Of a stretch of 7,122 nt of DNA, positions 1 to 5,970 are shown piece after piece. Within the stretch, counting starts at the first letter, position 1, and each line of letters begins with the position of its first letter. The stretch comes from Ktedonobacter sp. (lineage in GTDB: Bacteria; Chloroflexota; Ktedonobacteria; Ktedonobacterales; Ktedonobacteraceae). A model generated the notes under the pieces. That model did not search any database. It worked only from the letters and a program-made list of their open reading frames with translations, and had not been told where the DNA came from. The translations under genes and the position numbers were made by a program. Where the stretch lies: assembly GCA_003450555.1 (NCBI GenBank), contig DMFQ01000442.1:1-7122 (forward strand), written 5' to 3'.

Positions 1-41
1 TCGTCGGGTATGCGAATAGCGGACCAACGTTTCTCAATCGG
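1..41 (-). pseudogene. Out-of-frame continuation of the restriction-methylase gene (frameshift at about 42)
   Basis: Removing one base (the G on the minus strand at 42) joins the upstream frame ...GGLFLLH to an open frame reading PIEKRWSAIRIPD up to the window edge. The joined sequence keeps the GGLF-x-x-H-x-I-E pattern that I recall from this methylase family, whereas the annotated frame gives only A-D and a stop. The gene is therefore likely frameshifted, and the rest of the methylase would lie beyond the left edge in this second frame. A sequencing or assembly error at one base would look the same. Confidence 0.6.
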
Positions 42-885
42 CATGCAAGAGAAATAAACCACCGTTGAGGTAAACGACCGTGCCAAGCAATTGTCTGGCG
101 GCCTCGCTGCGCTCATTTTCGGGTTTAGCAAAGCCCTCAAAAAAGAGCAGATTGAGAAACTCGCTGTAGTACAGGTTAGGACCGCGTTGGCGACTCTCTG
201 CCAGCTTATGCTGGAGATAATTTCGGTTGCCATTGTCGATAAACCACTTACGTTGTAGAAAGTAAATAAACATCAAGCGGTTGAGCAGTACCGAGGCATA
301 CCAACGACGGTCACGCTCATCATCTATACCCTCGATATAATCCAGGAAACGGAGATGCTCTGCTTTGTAGTCTTCATAGAAGCGCTTTGTTACTCGTTCG
401 ACATCCAGGGCATCTTTCAAACGTGAGGCAACCTCAAGGACAGAAACTTTACCTGCTTCAGCAAAATCGCCTATATCAAAGACCATTGCCTCAAGCTTAC
501 CGAGAAAGAGGTCTCCAGGTTGTCCTTTGACATAGAGATGCTCACGAGGATACTGTCTGGTACCATCTCGCTTCACCCAGTACCAGAGACTCTGAGTATT
601 GTTAGCATCAAGGAAGATCAAGAGGTTTTCCAGATGGTGGATCGAGATATCTTTATGGATAGCTTTGCGCATCTGTGCATCTGGTATCTTGCCATGCTGA
701 GACGTTACTTCATATATGGTGACACCGGAAAGTTGGGCAATTTCTTGCAGTTCGAAAGAGGTATTTTGTATTACCATGTTCGTTGGCTGAGGCTGTAAAG
801 GGCGACTCCAGCCTAATTCATTGAACAGGTCGTTGAATTGAAAATTTTGGAGGAGGTCACGGATACGTTTGATATTGAAGGTCAC
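34..885 (-). CDS. N-terminal part of a type IIG / Eco57I-like restriction-modification methylase, ending at a premature stop
   Basis: This 283-residue product resembles the N-terminal region of large (usually around 1,000 residues) single-chain DNA restriction-methylases of the Eco57I/type IIG kind, which fuse a nuclease-like region to an adenine-specific methyltransferase. Recognisable blocks are a nuclease-like segment around residues 85-105 (a hydrophobic strand ending in D93, then SLWYWVK), VTKRFYEDYK at 165-174, RRWYASVLLNRLMFIYFLQRK at 193-213 and YLNGGLF at 272-278. In relatives the last block leads into the methyltransferase domain. Here the reading frame stops six residues later (TGA at 34-36), so the SAM-binding and NPPY motifs are missing from this frame. 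The start is GTG at 885, with a weak GAAAGAG ribosome site at 893-899. It lies 27 bp after the XRE regulator and is probably co-transcribed with it. The family call rests on remembered motifs; the nuclease catalytic residues are uncertain. Confidence 0.75.
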   Translation of the reverse strand: MTFNIKRIRDLLQNFQFNDLFNELGWSRPLQPQPTNMVIQNTSFELQEIAQLSGVTIYEVTSQHGKIPDAQMRKAIHKDISIHHLENLLIFLDANNTQSLWYWVKRDGTRQYPREHLYVKGQPGDLFLGKLEAMVFDIGDFAEAGKVSVLEVASRLKDALDVERVTKRFYEDYKAEHLRFLDYIEGIDDERDRRWYASVLLNRLMFIYFLQRKWFIDNGNRNYLQHKLAESRQRGPNLYYSEFLNLLFFEGFAKPENERSEAARQLLGTVVYLNGGLFLLHAD

Positions 886-912
886 TGTCTTGCTCTTTCT
901 AGCTATGCCAGT

Positions 913-1119
913 TTATTCGTCGGGTACTTCTTCTAATAAATCAGAAATTGGAACGCTGAGAGCTTTGGCTAATTTTCCGAGTGTCTCGGTTGTGGTGATA
1001 TAGTACGGGTCTTTGAATATCCTTCTGACGGTGTTGTATGCGAGATCAGCATCTCTCTGTAGTTTTCCCATACTGATGCCTTTCTCTCTGGCAATTTCTT
1101 TTACCCGCAGCCGTATCAT
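913..1119 (-). CDS. Small XRE/Cro-C1-type helix-turn-helix regulator, possible controller of the adjacent R-M gene
   Basis: This 68-residue protein is almost entirely one Cro/C1-type DNA-binding domain. Residues 1-12 form the first helix (LRVKEIAREKG). The helix-turn-helix lies at about 16-37 (SMGKLQRDADLAYNTVRRIF), and a third part, ETLGKLAKALSVPISDLLEE, closes the five-helix bundle. It has no sensor or oligomerisation domain. The ATG at 1119 has a GAAGG ribosome site at 1129-1133. It is followed after 27 bp by the restriction-methylase, an order like that of controller proteins in restriction-modification operons, which delay or limit nuclease expression. That role is inferred. The protein could equally be a stand-alone repressor that happens to lie there. 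A 14-bp palindrome upstream (1202-1215) is a candidate operator. Confidence 0.85.
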   Translation of the reverse strand: MIRLRVKEIAREKGISMGKLQRDADLAYNTVRRIFKDPYYITTTETLGKLAKALSVPISDLLEEVPDE

Positions 1120-1149
1120 TGTGCTTAACCTTCATCTGTGATGAATACG

Positions 1150-1158
1150 ATTGTAACA
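1150..1158 (-). promoter_or_regulatory. Candidate extended -10 promoter of the XRE regulator
   Basis: On the minus strand the bases read TGT-TACAAT, an extended -10 element with a 5/6 match to TATAAT. It lies about 30 bp upstream of the ATG at 1119, leaving room for the GAAGG ribosome site. No good -35 hexamer is seen at 17-18 bp; the best is TTCTTT. Assignment by eye only. Confidence 0.3.
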
Positions 1159-1201
1159 GTCATTGTTCATTGAAAGAAGTATCCTTATATGGCATTACTT
1201 T

Positions 1202-1215
1202 TAAGTGCGCACTTA
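1202..1215. promoter_or_regulatory. Perfect 14-bp palindrome, candidate operator
   Basis: TAAGTGCGCACTTA is identical to its reverse complement. It lies in the 178-bp AT-rich gap between the XRE gene start (1119) and the beta-glucosidase stop (1298), upstream of the XRE gene. Dimeric XRE regulators usually bind such dyads and often their own promoter, so autoregulation is plausible. A perfect TATAAT on the plus strand (1214-1219) overlaps its right end, but no plus-strand gene follows. The rest of the gap shows only the candidate promoter at 1150-1158 and no terminator. Confidence 0.4.
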
Positions 1216-1297
1216 TAATGACAATTAAGATAATGTTCAGCTTAGAGGAAGGTATGTAGCTGGAGAGGAAGATTGCCAGAGTATGTTCCCCGGTGTT

Positions 1298-2641
1298 TCA
1301 CACCTCTCCTTTTATTGCATCGCTATACCAGTGCCCACTATCTTTGACGATACGCTTTTGCGTTGGATAGTCGACATAGACGATGCCGAAGCGTTTGGAA
1401 TAGCCGAGGGACCATTCGAAATTGTCCATGAAGGACCAGACAAAATAGCCTTTCAGAGGGGCGCCCTCGCTCATCGCGCTGTGCGCCTGGTTAAAGTGCT
1501 CGCGCAGGTAATGCACGCGGCGGGGATCATGTACATGGCCATCTTCGCTCAGGGTATCAGGAAAAGCCGCGCCGTTCTCAGTGACGTAGAGGGCGGGAAT
1601 TTGGTATTCTTTGTGAAAGCGCGTCAAAAGGTCATAGAGACCCTTTGGGTAGACTTCCCAGCCCATCTCGGTGTACTCGGCGCCTTCAGGGTTCACCGTC
1701 TCGTATGTACCGAGCTTGCCGCCAGGGCTTTGACGAATAATCATGCGGTAGTAGTAATTGACGCCCAGGAAGTCGACTGGGGCCGCAATAATCGCTGCAT
1801 CACCCGCTTCCATTTTAGGTATGAAGTCTCCCAGCATGGGGAGCACATTGAGCATATCCGCGGGATAACTGCCGCGGAAAATAGGATCGAGAAACCAGCG
1901 ATTCAACTTTCCATCACCTGCTTGCGCCAGGATACGGTCTTCCTGGGAGTCGGTCGCGGGTTCCGTAGGAGAGAAATTGAGGGTGATGCCGACACGTGTC
2001 TGCGCATCACCGTTTTTCCGCAAAAGGGGTACAGCCAGACCGTGTGCCAGGAGCAGGTGATGGGATGCCTGCCAGGCTACGCGTGAATCGCGCAGGCCGG
2101 GAGCATGCTCACCAGATTCATGGCCGAGGAAGGCACTGCAATATGGCTCATTGAGCGTGATCCACTGGTGGATGCGATCACCCAGGCGGCGCGATACGAC
2201 ATCAGCATACTCGGCGAAAGCGTAGGCGGTTTCCCGGTTGGCCCACCCGCCGACCTCGTCCTGGAGTGCCTGCGGGAGGTCCCAGTGGTAGAGCGTTGCG
2301 AATGGTTCGATACCGGCGGCCAATAATACATCCACCAGCCGATCATAGAAATCGAGGCCAGCGGTGTTGACCTGCCCTTTCCCCGTGGGAAGTATACGCG
2401 GCCAAGCAATCGAGAAGCGGTAGGCGTTCAGGCCCAACTCCTGCATGAGTTGAATGTCCTCACGGTAACGGTGATAGTGGTCGCAGGCAACGTCTCCGTT
2501 CTCATTGTTCAGCACTTTACCGGGGGTGGCACAATAGCGATCCCAGATAGATTCGCCGCGGCCGTCCTCGTGGACCGCGCCTTCGATCTGATATGACGCC
2601 GTGGCGGCTCCCCAGCGAAAGTCTGCGGGAAAGTTAAGCAT
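1298..2641 (-). CDS. Glycoside hydrolase family 1 beta-glucosidase
   Basis: A full-length GH1 enzyme of 447 residues, the usual size for bacterial members. It is a (beta/alpha)8 barrel that hydrolyses terminal beta-glucosides (often also beta-galactosides or fucosides) by a retaining mechanism. The N-terminal GH1 signature FRWGAATASYQIEGA is at 8-22, with the glycone-binding Q18. H119-W120 follow in the YHWDLP stretch. The acid/base glutamate is E165 in TLNEP, the nucleophile is E355 in YVTENGA, and the C-terminal substrate-binding block WSFMDNFEW is at 402-410. There is no signal peptide, so it should act on imported oligosaccharides in the cytoplasm. The ATG at 2641 follows the lipoprotein stop by 25 bp with no terminator between, so read-through is likely, although the ribosome site is weak. 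Exact substrate preference cannot be read from sequence. Confidence 0.95.
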   Translation of the reverse strand: MLNFPADFRWGAATASYQIEGAVHEDGRGESIWDRYCATPGKVLNNENGDVACDHYHRYREDIQLMQELGLNAYRFSIAWPRILPTGKGQVNTAGLDFYDRLVDVLLAAGIEPFATLYHWDLPQALQDEVGGWANRETAYAFAEYADVVSRRLGDRIHQWITLNEPYCSAFLGHESGEHAPGLRDSRVAWQASHHLLLAHGLAVPLLRKNGDAQTRVGITLNFSPTEPATDSQEDRILAQAGDGKLNRWFLDPIFRGSYPADMLNVLPMLGDFIPKMEAGDAAIIAAPVDFLGVNYYYRMIIRQSPGGKLGTYETVNPEGAEYTEMGWEVYPKGLYDLLTRFHKEYQIPALYVTENGAAFPDTLSEDGHVHDPRRVHYLREHFNQAHSAMSEGAPLKGYFVWSFMDNFEWSLGYSKRFGIVYVDYPTQKRIVKDSGHWYSDAIKGEV

Positions 2642-2666
2642 GTGGTGTGTCTCGCTTTCTTAGAAT

Positions 2667-3839
2667 TTATGATAGTAGTTTCGCGATATTTAGGATCTGA
2701 TCTTTGGTCAGGCCGGTGCCGGTGATGCCGATGCCGATGCCTTTTTCGGTCCATGAAAGGGTGGTGGCGCCGCTGCCGGTGGTGAGTGTTCCGGTAGCAC
2801 CGCGCAAGCTGACTTGTTGACCGCTGCTGGCGGGTAGGTTGGCCAGGGGTTTGCCCTCTGCGATAGTGAAGCTGGTGCTGCCGGTGGTATAGCTGAGGGT
2901 GTAGACCTGGTTACCTGGCGCGCCAAGTGCGTTGACGTTGCCCAGGATATAGTTGGTCTGAGAAGTAGGGATACTGAGCAAGTGATAGCCGGCCTGTTGT
3001 TGAGCCTGATTCAGGGTGAGAGAACCTGTTTCAGGGGTGGCATTTGCCTGCTGTAAAGATAGTACTTTGGCGCCAGCTGGTATGACAAAGGTGAAAGTGC
3101 TGGCGGGAACTGGCTGATTGAGCACTATTGAGGGTATGTCAAGCAGGACCTGGCCGAGGCCCTGGATGGTGAGATTTACTTGCAACGGCAGGTTCGCGGC
3201 TTTATCGATGTAGACCTCACCGGAGTAGCTGAAGTTGCTCTGACCAGTGCCAGTGGCGGTCTGCCCTTGCGAAACAACGTGTACGTCATACGCGTCGCGT
3301 CCATGAATTTTTGCCGATGATGAGACCAGGGTAGCATCGCTGTGCGTGAAAACGGTTCGCACTATGTTTAAGACGAGTTGGCTCTGGCCTCCTGAACCAG
3401 CTGTTGGCGTTGCGGTTGTTGTGGGAGTGGCATCCGAGACTGGTCCTTTATAGACAATGTTCTTTACGGGATCGTATTGCCAGATTTCTTTGCCATCGGT
3501 AACGGTGACTGATCCAGTGGAAAACTGTCTGACGGTTGATTGGAGCACGATTGTACGGTTTTTGTTGGGGATTGCGTTCCATATCTCGTTATCGACGGTT
3601 CCGTTGAAGGCAGGTCCGGTGATTTTTACGTTGAAGACTCCATGCAGCGTGCTGGCCGTGTTGACTTTCTGGGCCATTGTTGCCAGTATTTGCTGCCCAG
3701 GGCCAGGTGTAGGAGTCCGCGGTACGGTGGGAGTTGGTTTTGTTTGCACCTGAGGCGAGCTGGAGCCGCCACAGGCAGCGAGGAGAATCACTATAAAAAG
3801 CATGGCGGTGAAGCCACACGTTTTGCGATAAAAAGACAT
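2667..3839 (-). CDS. Secreted lipoprotein with LolA-like and DUF4367-like domains
   Basis: The preferred ATG at 3839 gives 390 residues and has a strong AAAGGAG ribosome site at 3846-3852, six bases away. An in-frame start at 3866 lacks one and would spoil the signal peptide. Residues 1-22 are a lipoprotein signal (MSFYRK, then a hydrophobic stretch to LLAA), and C23 in the lipobox LAAC-GGSS is the expected lipidation site. A Pro/Thr-rich linker (30-48) follows. Residues about 48-258 look like the LolA/LppX-type fold (MAQKVNTASTLHGVFNVKI, DGKEIWQYDP, YIDKAANLPLQV). The section around 130-152 is a Thr/Ala/Gly-rich insertion. Residues about 275-390 resemble DUF4367, with the final LSWTEKGIGIGITGTGLTKD. 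Proteins of this build are common in Gram-positive-type envelopes and are thought to bind lipid or sense envelope state; the actual ligand is unknown. The beta-glucosidase lies just downstream. Confidence 0.75.
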   Translation of the reverse strand: MSFYRKTCGFTAMLFIVILLAACGGSSSPQVQTKPTPTVPRTPTPGPGQQILATMAQKVNTASTLHGVFNVKITGPAFNGTVDNEIWNAIPNKNRTIVLQSTVRQFSTGSVTVTDGKEIWQYDPVKNIVYKGPVSDATPTTTATPTAGSGGQSQLVLNIVRTVFTHSDATLVSSSAKIHGRDAYDVHVVSQGQTATGTGQSNFSYSGEVYIDKAANLPLQVNLTIQGLGQVLLDIPSIVLNQPVPASTFTFVIPAGAKVLSLQQANATPETGSLTLNQAQQQAGYHLLSIPTSQTNYILGNVNALGAPGNQVYTLSYTTGSTSFTIAEGKPLANLPASSGQQVSLRGATGTLTTGSGATTLSWTEKGIGIGITGTGLTKDQILNIAKLLS

Positions 3840-3845
3840 GGGAGG

Positions 3846-3852
3846 CTCCTTT
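3846..3852 (-). promoter_or_regulatory. Ribosome binding site that fixes the lipoprotein start
   Basis: The minus strand reads AAAGGAG six bases before the ATG at 3839. This is the best Shine-Dalgarno match among the genes of the window. It favours this start over the in-frame ATG at 3866. Confidence 0.75.
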
Positions 3853-3912
3853 ATTTTCAGGCACATATGCTTGTATAGTTGTTTTCTATGTGGTACACAG
3901 ATATCTTTTAAG

Positions 3913-3921
3913 AGTATAGCA
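3913..3921 (-). promoter_or_regulatory. Candidate extended -10 promoter of the lipoprotein gene
   Basis: The minus strand reads TGC-TATACT, an extended -10 element, in the short gap between the YtkA-like gene stop (3954) and the lipoprotein start. It would give a leader of about 65 bases. No convincing -35 is seen. It shares an arrangement with the sequence upstream of the sigma factor (see findings). Confidence 0.4.
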
Positions 3922-3953
3922 CAAGATTTACGGGATGGTACGGGGTTAGCAGG

Positions 3954-4385
3954 TCACTGGGCGGTTACTTCAAAGTCTGCGGTGGCGGCCCGGGTTCTGG
4001 GAGTGGAAATGTTGACGTGGACGCGCCAGAGGCCGCTCATAGGGAATTGTAGATTGGCGAGATAGATACCACCAGTTTGAGGATGGGCATCTGCTTTGTC
4101 GGTTCCCATGTCCATCTCTACCATTTCGCTCTGTAGAGTTATATGCGCGTCGGTGACGGGTTGTTGAGTGGTACTGGAGAGAACCTGGATTGAGAGGGTA
4201 GCTGGCCGGGTGATGAGAGGAGGATTCGGATTGACATCCAGGGTAACCTGGTAGGAACCGACCCGGACGGTCTGTTCCTGCGCAGTGACATGATGGGGGA
4301 TTATAGAGGTGATAAGGGTACCAAGCCAGGTTATCAGGGCGAGAAATGTTAGCCCTACGGCGACGACGAGAAGACTACGCCTCAT
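3954..4385 (-). CDS. YtkA/FixH-like membrane-anchored protein with Met/His cluster
   Basis: A 143-residue protein with an N-terminal membrane helix or uncleaved signal (residues 5-29 after MRRS) and an extracytoplasmic beta-sandwich domain like the YtkA/FixH family (roughly 37-141: VGSYQVTLDVNPNPP, then the LSIQVLSS strand, and ending SGLWRVHVNIS). YtkA-like domains occur beside copper and respiratory proteins. Here M88, M91, M93, H101 and M116 form a Met/His cluster in the expected loop region, which could bind copper; that is inference. The chosen ATG at 4385 overlaps the Rieske stop codon as ATGA and has no clear ribosome site of its own, so translation is probably coupled. An in-frame start 27 bases upstream (4412) would lie inside the Rieske gene and add nine residues before the positive MRRS start, so it is less likely. 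Confidence 0.75.
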   Translation of the reverse strand: MRRSLLVVAVGLTFLALITWLGTLITSIIPHHVTAQEQTVRVGSYQVTLDVNPNPPLITRPATLSIQVLSSTTQQPVTDAHITLQSEMVEMDMGTDKADAHPQTGGIYLANLQFPMSGLWRVHVNISTPRTRAATADFEVTAQ

Positions 4386-5203
4386 TGCCAGGCCTGTGAA
4401 CACGTGGAACAAGGGCTGAGAGGTACCTCGACGTAGACCTTGCCATCGACAACTTTTGTATTGAAGCGCGGTAGCGGACGCAGGTAACGAATTGAGGCAG
4501 CGCCAGAATCGGCGTGACCATATTCAGTGAAAAGACCACCGTGGCAGGGACAGTGGAATTTACGGTCGGCGTCCTGCCATTGTACGATACAGCCCATATG
4601 CGTACAGGCGGCAGACATGGCGATAATCTTTCCCTTGTTTTGAGCGCCGTCGTCACCGTCGTCGCGTATGATATAGCCTACGACCGTATCGGAGACGAAT
4701 CGTATTGCCTTATCTCCCAGATCTGAAAGAGCTGCTACAAAGTGCCAGGTGGTGGGAACACCCGCTGCGATAATAGGCACGGCATAAGGATCGGAAGATG
4801 CAGGTGGAGGGCTTCCCTGCCGTGCCTGTTCGACGGCGCGCTCGATACCTGCGCCAACTACGAGAGAGGCAGCGACGGCGGCGCCACCGGCGAGGAGTCC
4901 GCGACGAGAGACATAGTGCAGCGGCTTCCGTTCTTTTTTGCGCTGCGCCGTCTGAGGTTCCACTTGCTGCGGTCGCTGTTGTAATTCCTGTTCAAGGCGA
5001 GCTTGCAACTCGGCAGCAAATTCTGGTCGCGGCTCACTTGCTTCAGGGGACACAGAGCGAAAGAGCGCGGCCATGCGATAGATATTCGCCTGGCTGGGTG
5101 TCAGCTCTGCCGGTGGGTGGGCGACATGCTCTGCCTGGAGCTGCTCAATATAATGTTCTAGCTCCAGATAGTCTTCAAATCGTTCCTGGTCTTCACCTGG
5201 CAT
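4382..5203 (-). CDS. Membrane-anchored Rieske [2Fe-2S] protein with anti-sigma-like cytoplasmic domain
   Basis: This 273-residue protein has three parts. Residues 1-98 are charged and mostly helical (EDYLELEHYIEQLQ at 10-23, then IYRMAALFRSVSPE and PEFAAELQARLEQEL at 60-74). The pattern recalls the cytoplasmic part of Chloroflexota anti-sigma factors, without the HxxxCxxC zinc motif. Residues 99-119 form a Tat-type signal-anchor (S99-R100-R101-G-L-L, then a hydrophobic stretch). Residues about 140-262 are an outside Rieske domain with box 1 C200-T-H202-M-G-C205 and box 2 C218-P-C220-H221. C200, H202, C218 and H221 would ligate the cluster, and C205-C220 would form the disulfide typical of the bc-type fold. 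There is no cytochrome b gene nearby, so a bc-complex role is unlikely. A ribosome site GGAGAG (5212-5217) precedes the ATG. The sigma factor lies 71 bp upstream, and the YtkA-like gene overlaps by four bases. The Rieske call is firm; the anti-sigma role is inferred. Confidence 0.9.
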   Translation of the reverse strand: MPGEDQERFEDYLELEHYIEQLQAEHVAHPPAELTPSQANIYRMAALFRSVSPEASEPRPEFAAELQARLEQELQQRPQQVEPQTAQRKKERKPLHYVSRRGLLAGGAAVAASLVVGAGIERAVEQARQGSPPPASSDPYAVPIIAAGVPTTWHFVAALSDLGDKAIRFVSDTVVGYIIRDDGDDGAQNKGKIIAMSAACTHMGCIVQWQDADRKFHCPCHGGLFTEYGHADSGAASIRYLRPLPRFNTKVVDGKVYVEVPLSPCSTCSQAWQ

Positions 5204-5274
5204 AGTATTGTCTCTCCGGGTTGGTTAGAAATGTCAGTGTCACTGGGTACCCAACACAGCGATGCACATTATGT

Positions 5275-5874
5275 TTACTTTGTTCCTATAGTTAGGTATT
5301 CGAGATCAGCGGCGCGTTTAAGTGCGCGAAACTGCAACACTTTGACATTCGCCTCTGTCAAGCCCAATCTTAACGCTGTGTCTTTGATTGGAAGATTGAG
5401 AAGAAATCGACAGGTCAAAACTTCTCGATAATGTTCAGGCAGAGCCTGAAGGATACGCTGTACATGTTCTGTAGGCCTACTACTCGTTGGAGTAGGCTCT
5501 GCTTCCGTCGGGCCTTCCCAGCCAGCTTCTAGCAATTCTTCCAGAGAGCCGACAGAGACACGATAGTAGACGCGCCAGTAATCCGCAATGGTTGTACGCG
5601 CTACCTGGAACAGCCATTTTTGTATACTTTGAGGTCCACGCTCAGTGTCGACGCCGCGTATCGCTTTGATAAATATTTGAGACGTCAGGTCTTCAGCCTC
5701 TTCGCGGTTGCCAACTTTGCTGTAGACGTAGCGATAAATGAGGCCGAGGTTTTCCTGATAGAACGTCTGAAATTCCTGCACATTTTCCTCCCGCCGAGGA
5801 ACTTGCATTTCAGCCATGACCCGTTCTGCCCCGGCAAGATGTGATTTTCCTTGTTTCCTGTGCAGTGTACTCAC
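5275..5874 (-). CDS. ECF-family RNA polymerase sigma factor
   Basis: A 199-residue ECF (group 4) sigma factor carrying only regions 2 and 4. Region 2 spans about 36-102: FYQENLGLIYRYVYSKVGN, then EEAEDLTSQIFIKAIRG for core binding and WLFQVARTTIADYWR for -10 recognition. Region 4 spans about 136-190: ILQALPEHYREVLTCRF, then IKDTALRLGLTEANVKVLQFRALKR as the helix-turn-helix for -35 recognition. A Glu/Pro/Thr-rich linker joins them. The start is uncertain. GTG at 5874 has an AGAGAG ribosome site six bases upstream and fits a predicted transcript start near 5912. A TTG at 5904 and ATGs at 5817 and 5808 lack good sites; the last two would remove only non-conserved residues. It is followed by the Rieske gene, the usual place for a cognate anti-sigma factor, so the pair is probably co-regulated. 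Confidence 0.9.
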   Translation of the reverse strand: MSTLHRKQGKSHLAGAERVMAEMQVPRREENVQEFQTFYQENLGLIYRYVYSKVGNREEAEDLTSQIFIKAIRGVDTERGPQSIQKWLFQVARTTIADYWRVYYRVSVGSLEELLEAGWEGPTEAEPTPTSSRPTEHVQRILQALPEHYREVLTCRFLLNLPIKDTALRLGLTEANVKVLQFRALKRAADLEYLTIGTK

Positions 5875-5918
5875 AACGTTCTCTCTACGCCCAAATTTGG
5901 CCAATATGATGCAATAAG

Positions 5919-5927
5919 ATAGTAGCA
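5919..5927 (-). promoter_or_regulatory. Candidate extended -10 promoter of the sigma factor
   Basis: The minus strand reads TGC-TACTAT about 45 bases upstream of the GTG start at 5874. No clear -35 lies 17 bp away (CATTAC). The position supports the GTG rather than the TTG start. Upstream are clustered TTAC/GTAA inverted repeats (5934-5952) and the palindrome at 5971-5988. The gap 5875-6054 contains no gene. Confidence 0.3.
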
Positions 5928-5970
5928 GTTACTATTACGTTGTAATGTTACACTGTTTGTCTTTTGCTGA

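Noticed and set aside
1292..1304. Short hairpin GGTGT-TTC-ACACC near the beta-glucosidase stop, followed on the plus strand by a T-rich stretch
   Set aside because: The T-rich side lies on the plus strand, where no gene ends. On the minus strand no T-run follows, so it is not a terminator for the beta-glucosidase.
1283..2086. Long plus-strand open frame (267 codons) opposite the beta-glucosidase
   Set aside because: It lies wholly antisense to a clear GH1 enzyme with all catalytic motifs, has no recognisable domain and no ribosome site, and follows from the codon bias of the real gene.
4382..5203. Rieske gene as the iron-sulfur subunit of a cytochrome bc-type complex
   Set aside because: No cytochrome b or c gene lies beside it, and the long cytoplasmic N-terminus and adjacent sigma factor do not fit. 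A distant partner cannot be excluded.
4798..5205. Plus-strand open frames of 70-135 codons opposite the Rieske gene
   Set aside because: Arg- and Ala-rich translations without motifs, antisense to a well-supported gene.
5244..5253. Perfect 10-bp palindrome TGGGTACCCA between the sigma factor and the Rieske gene
   Set aside because: Too short for a stable terminator, no loop and no T-run. Kept only as a chance dyad or a very weak site.
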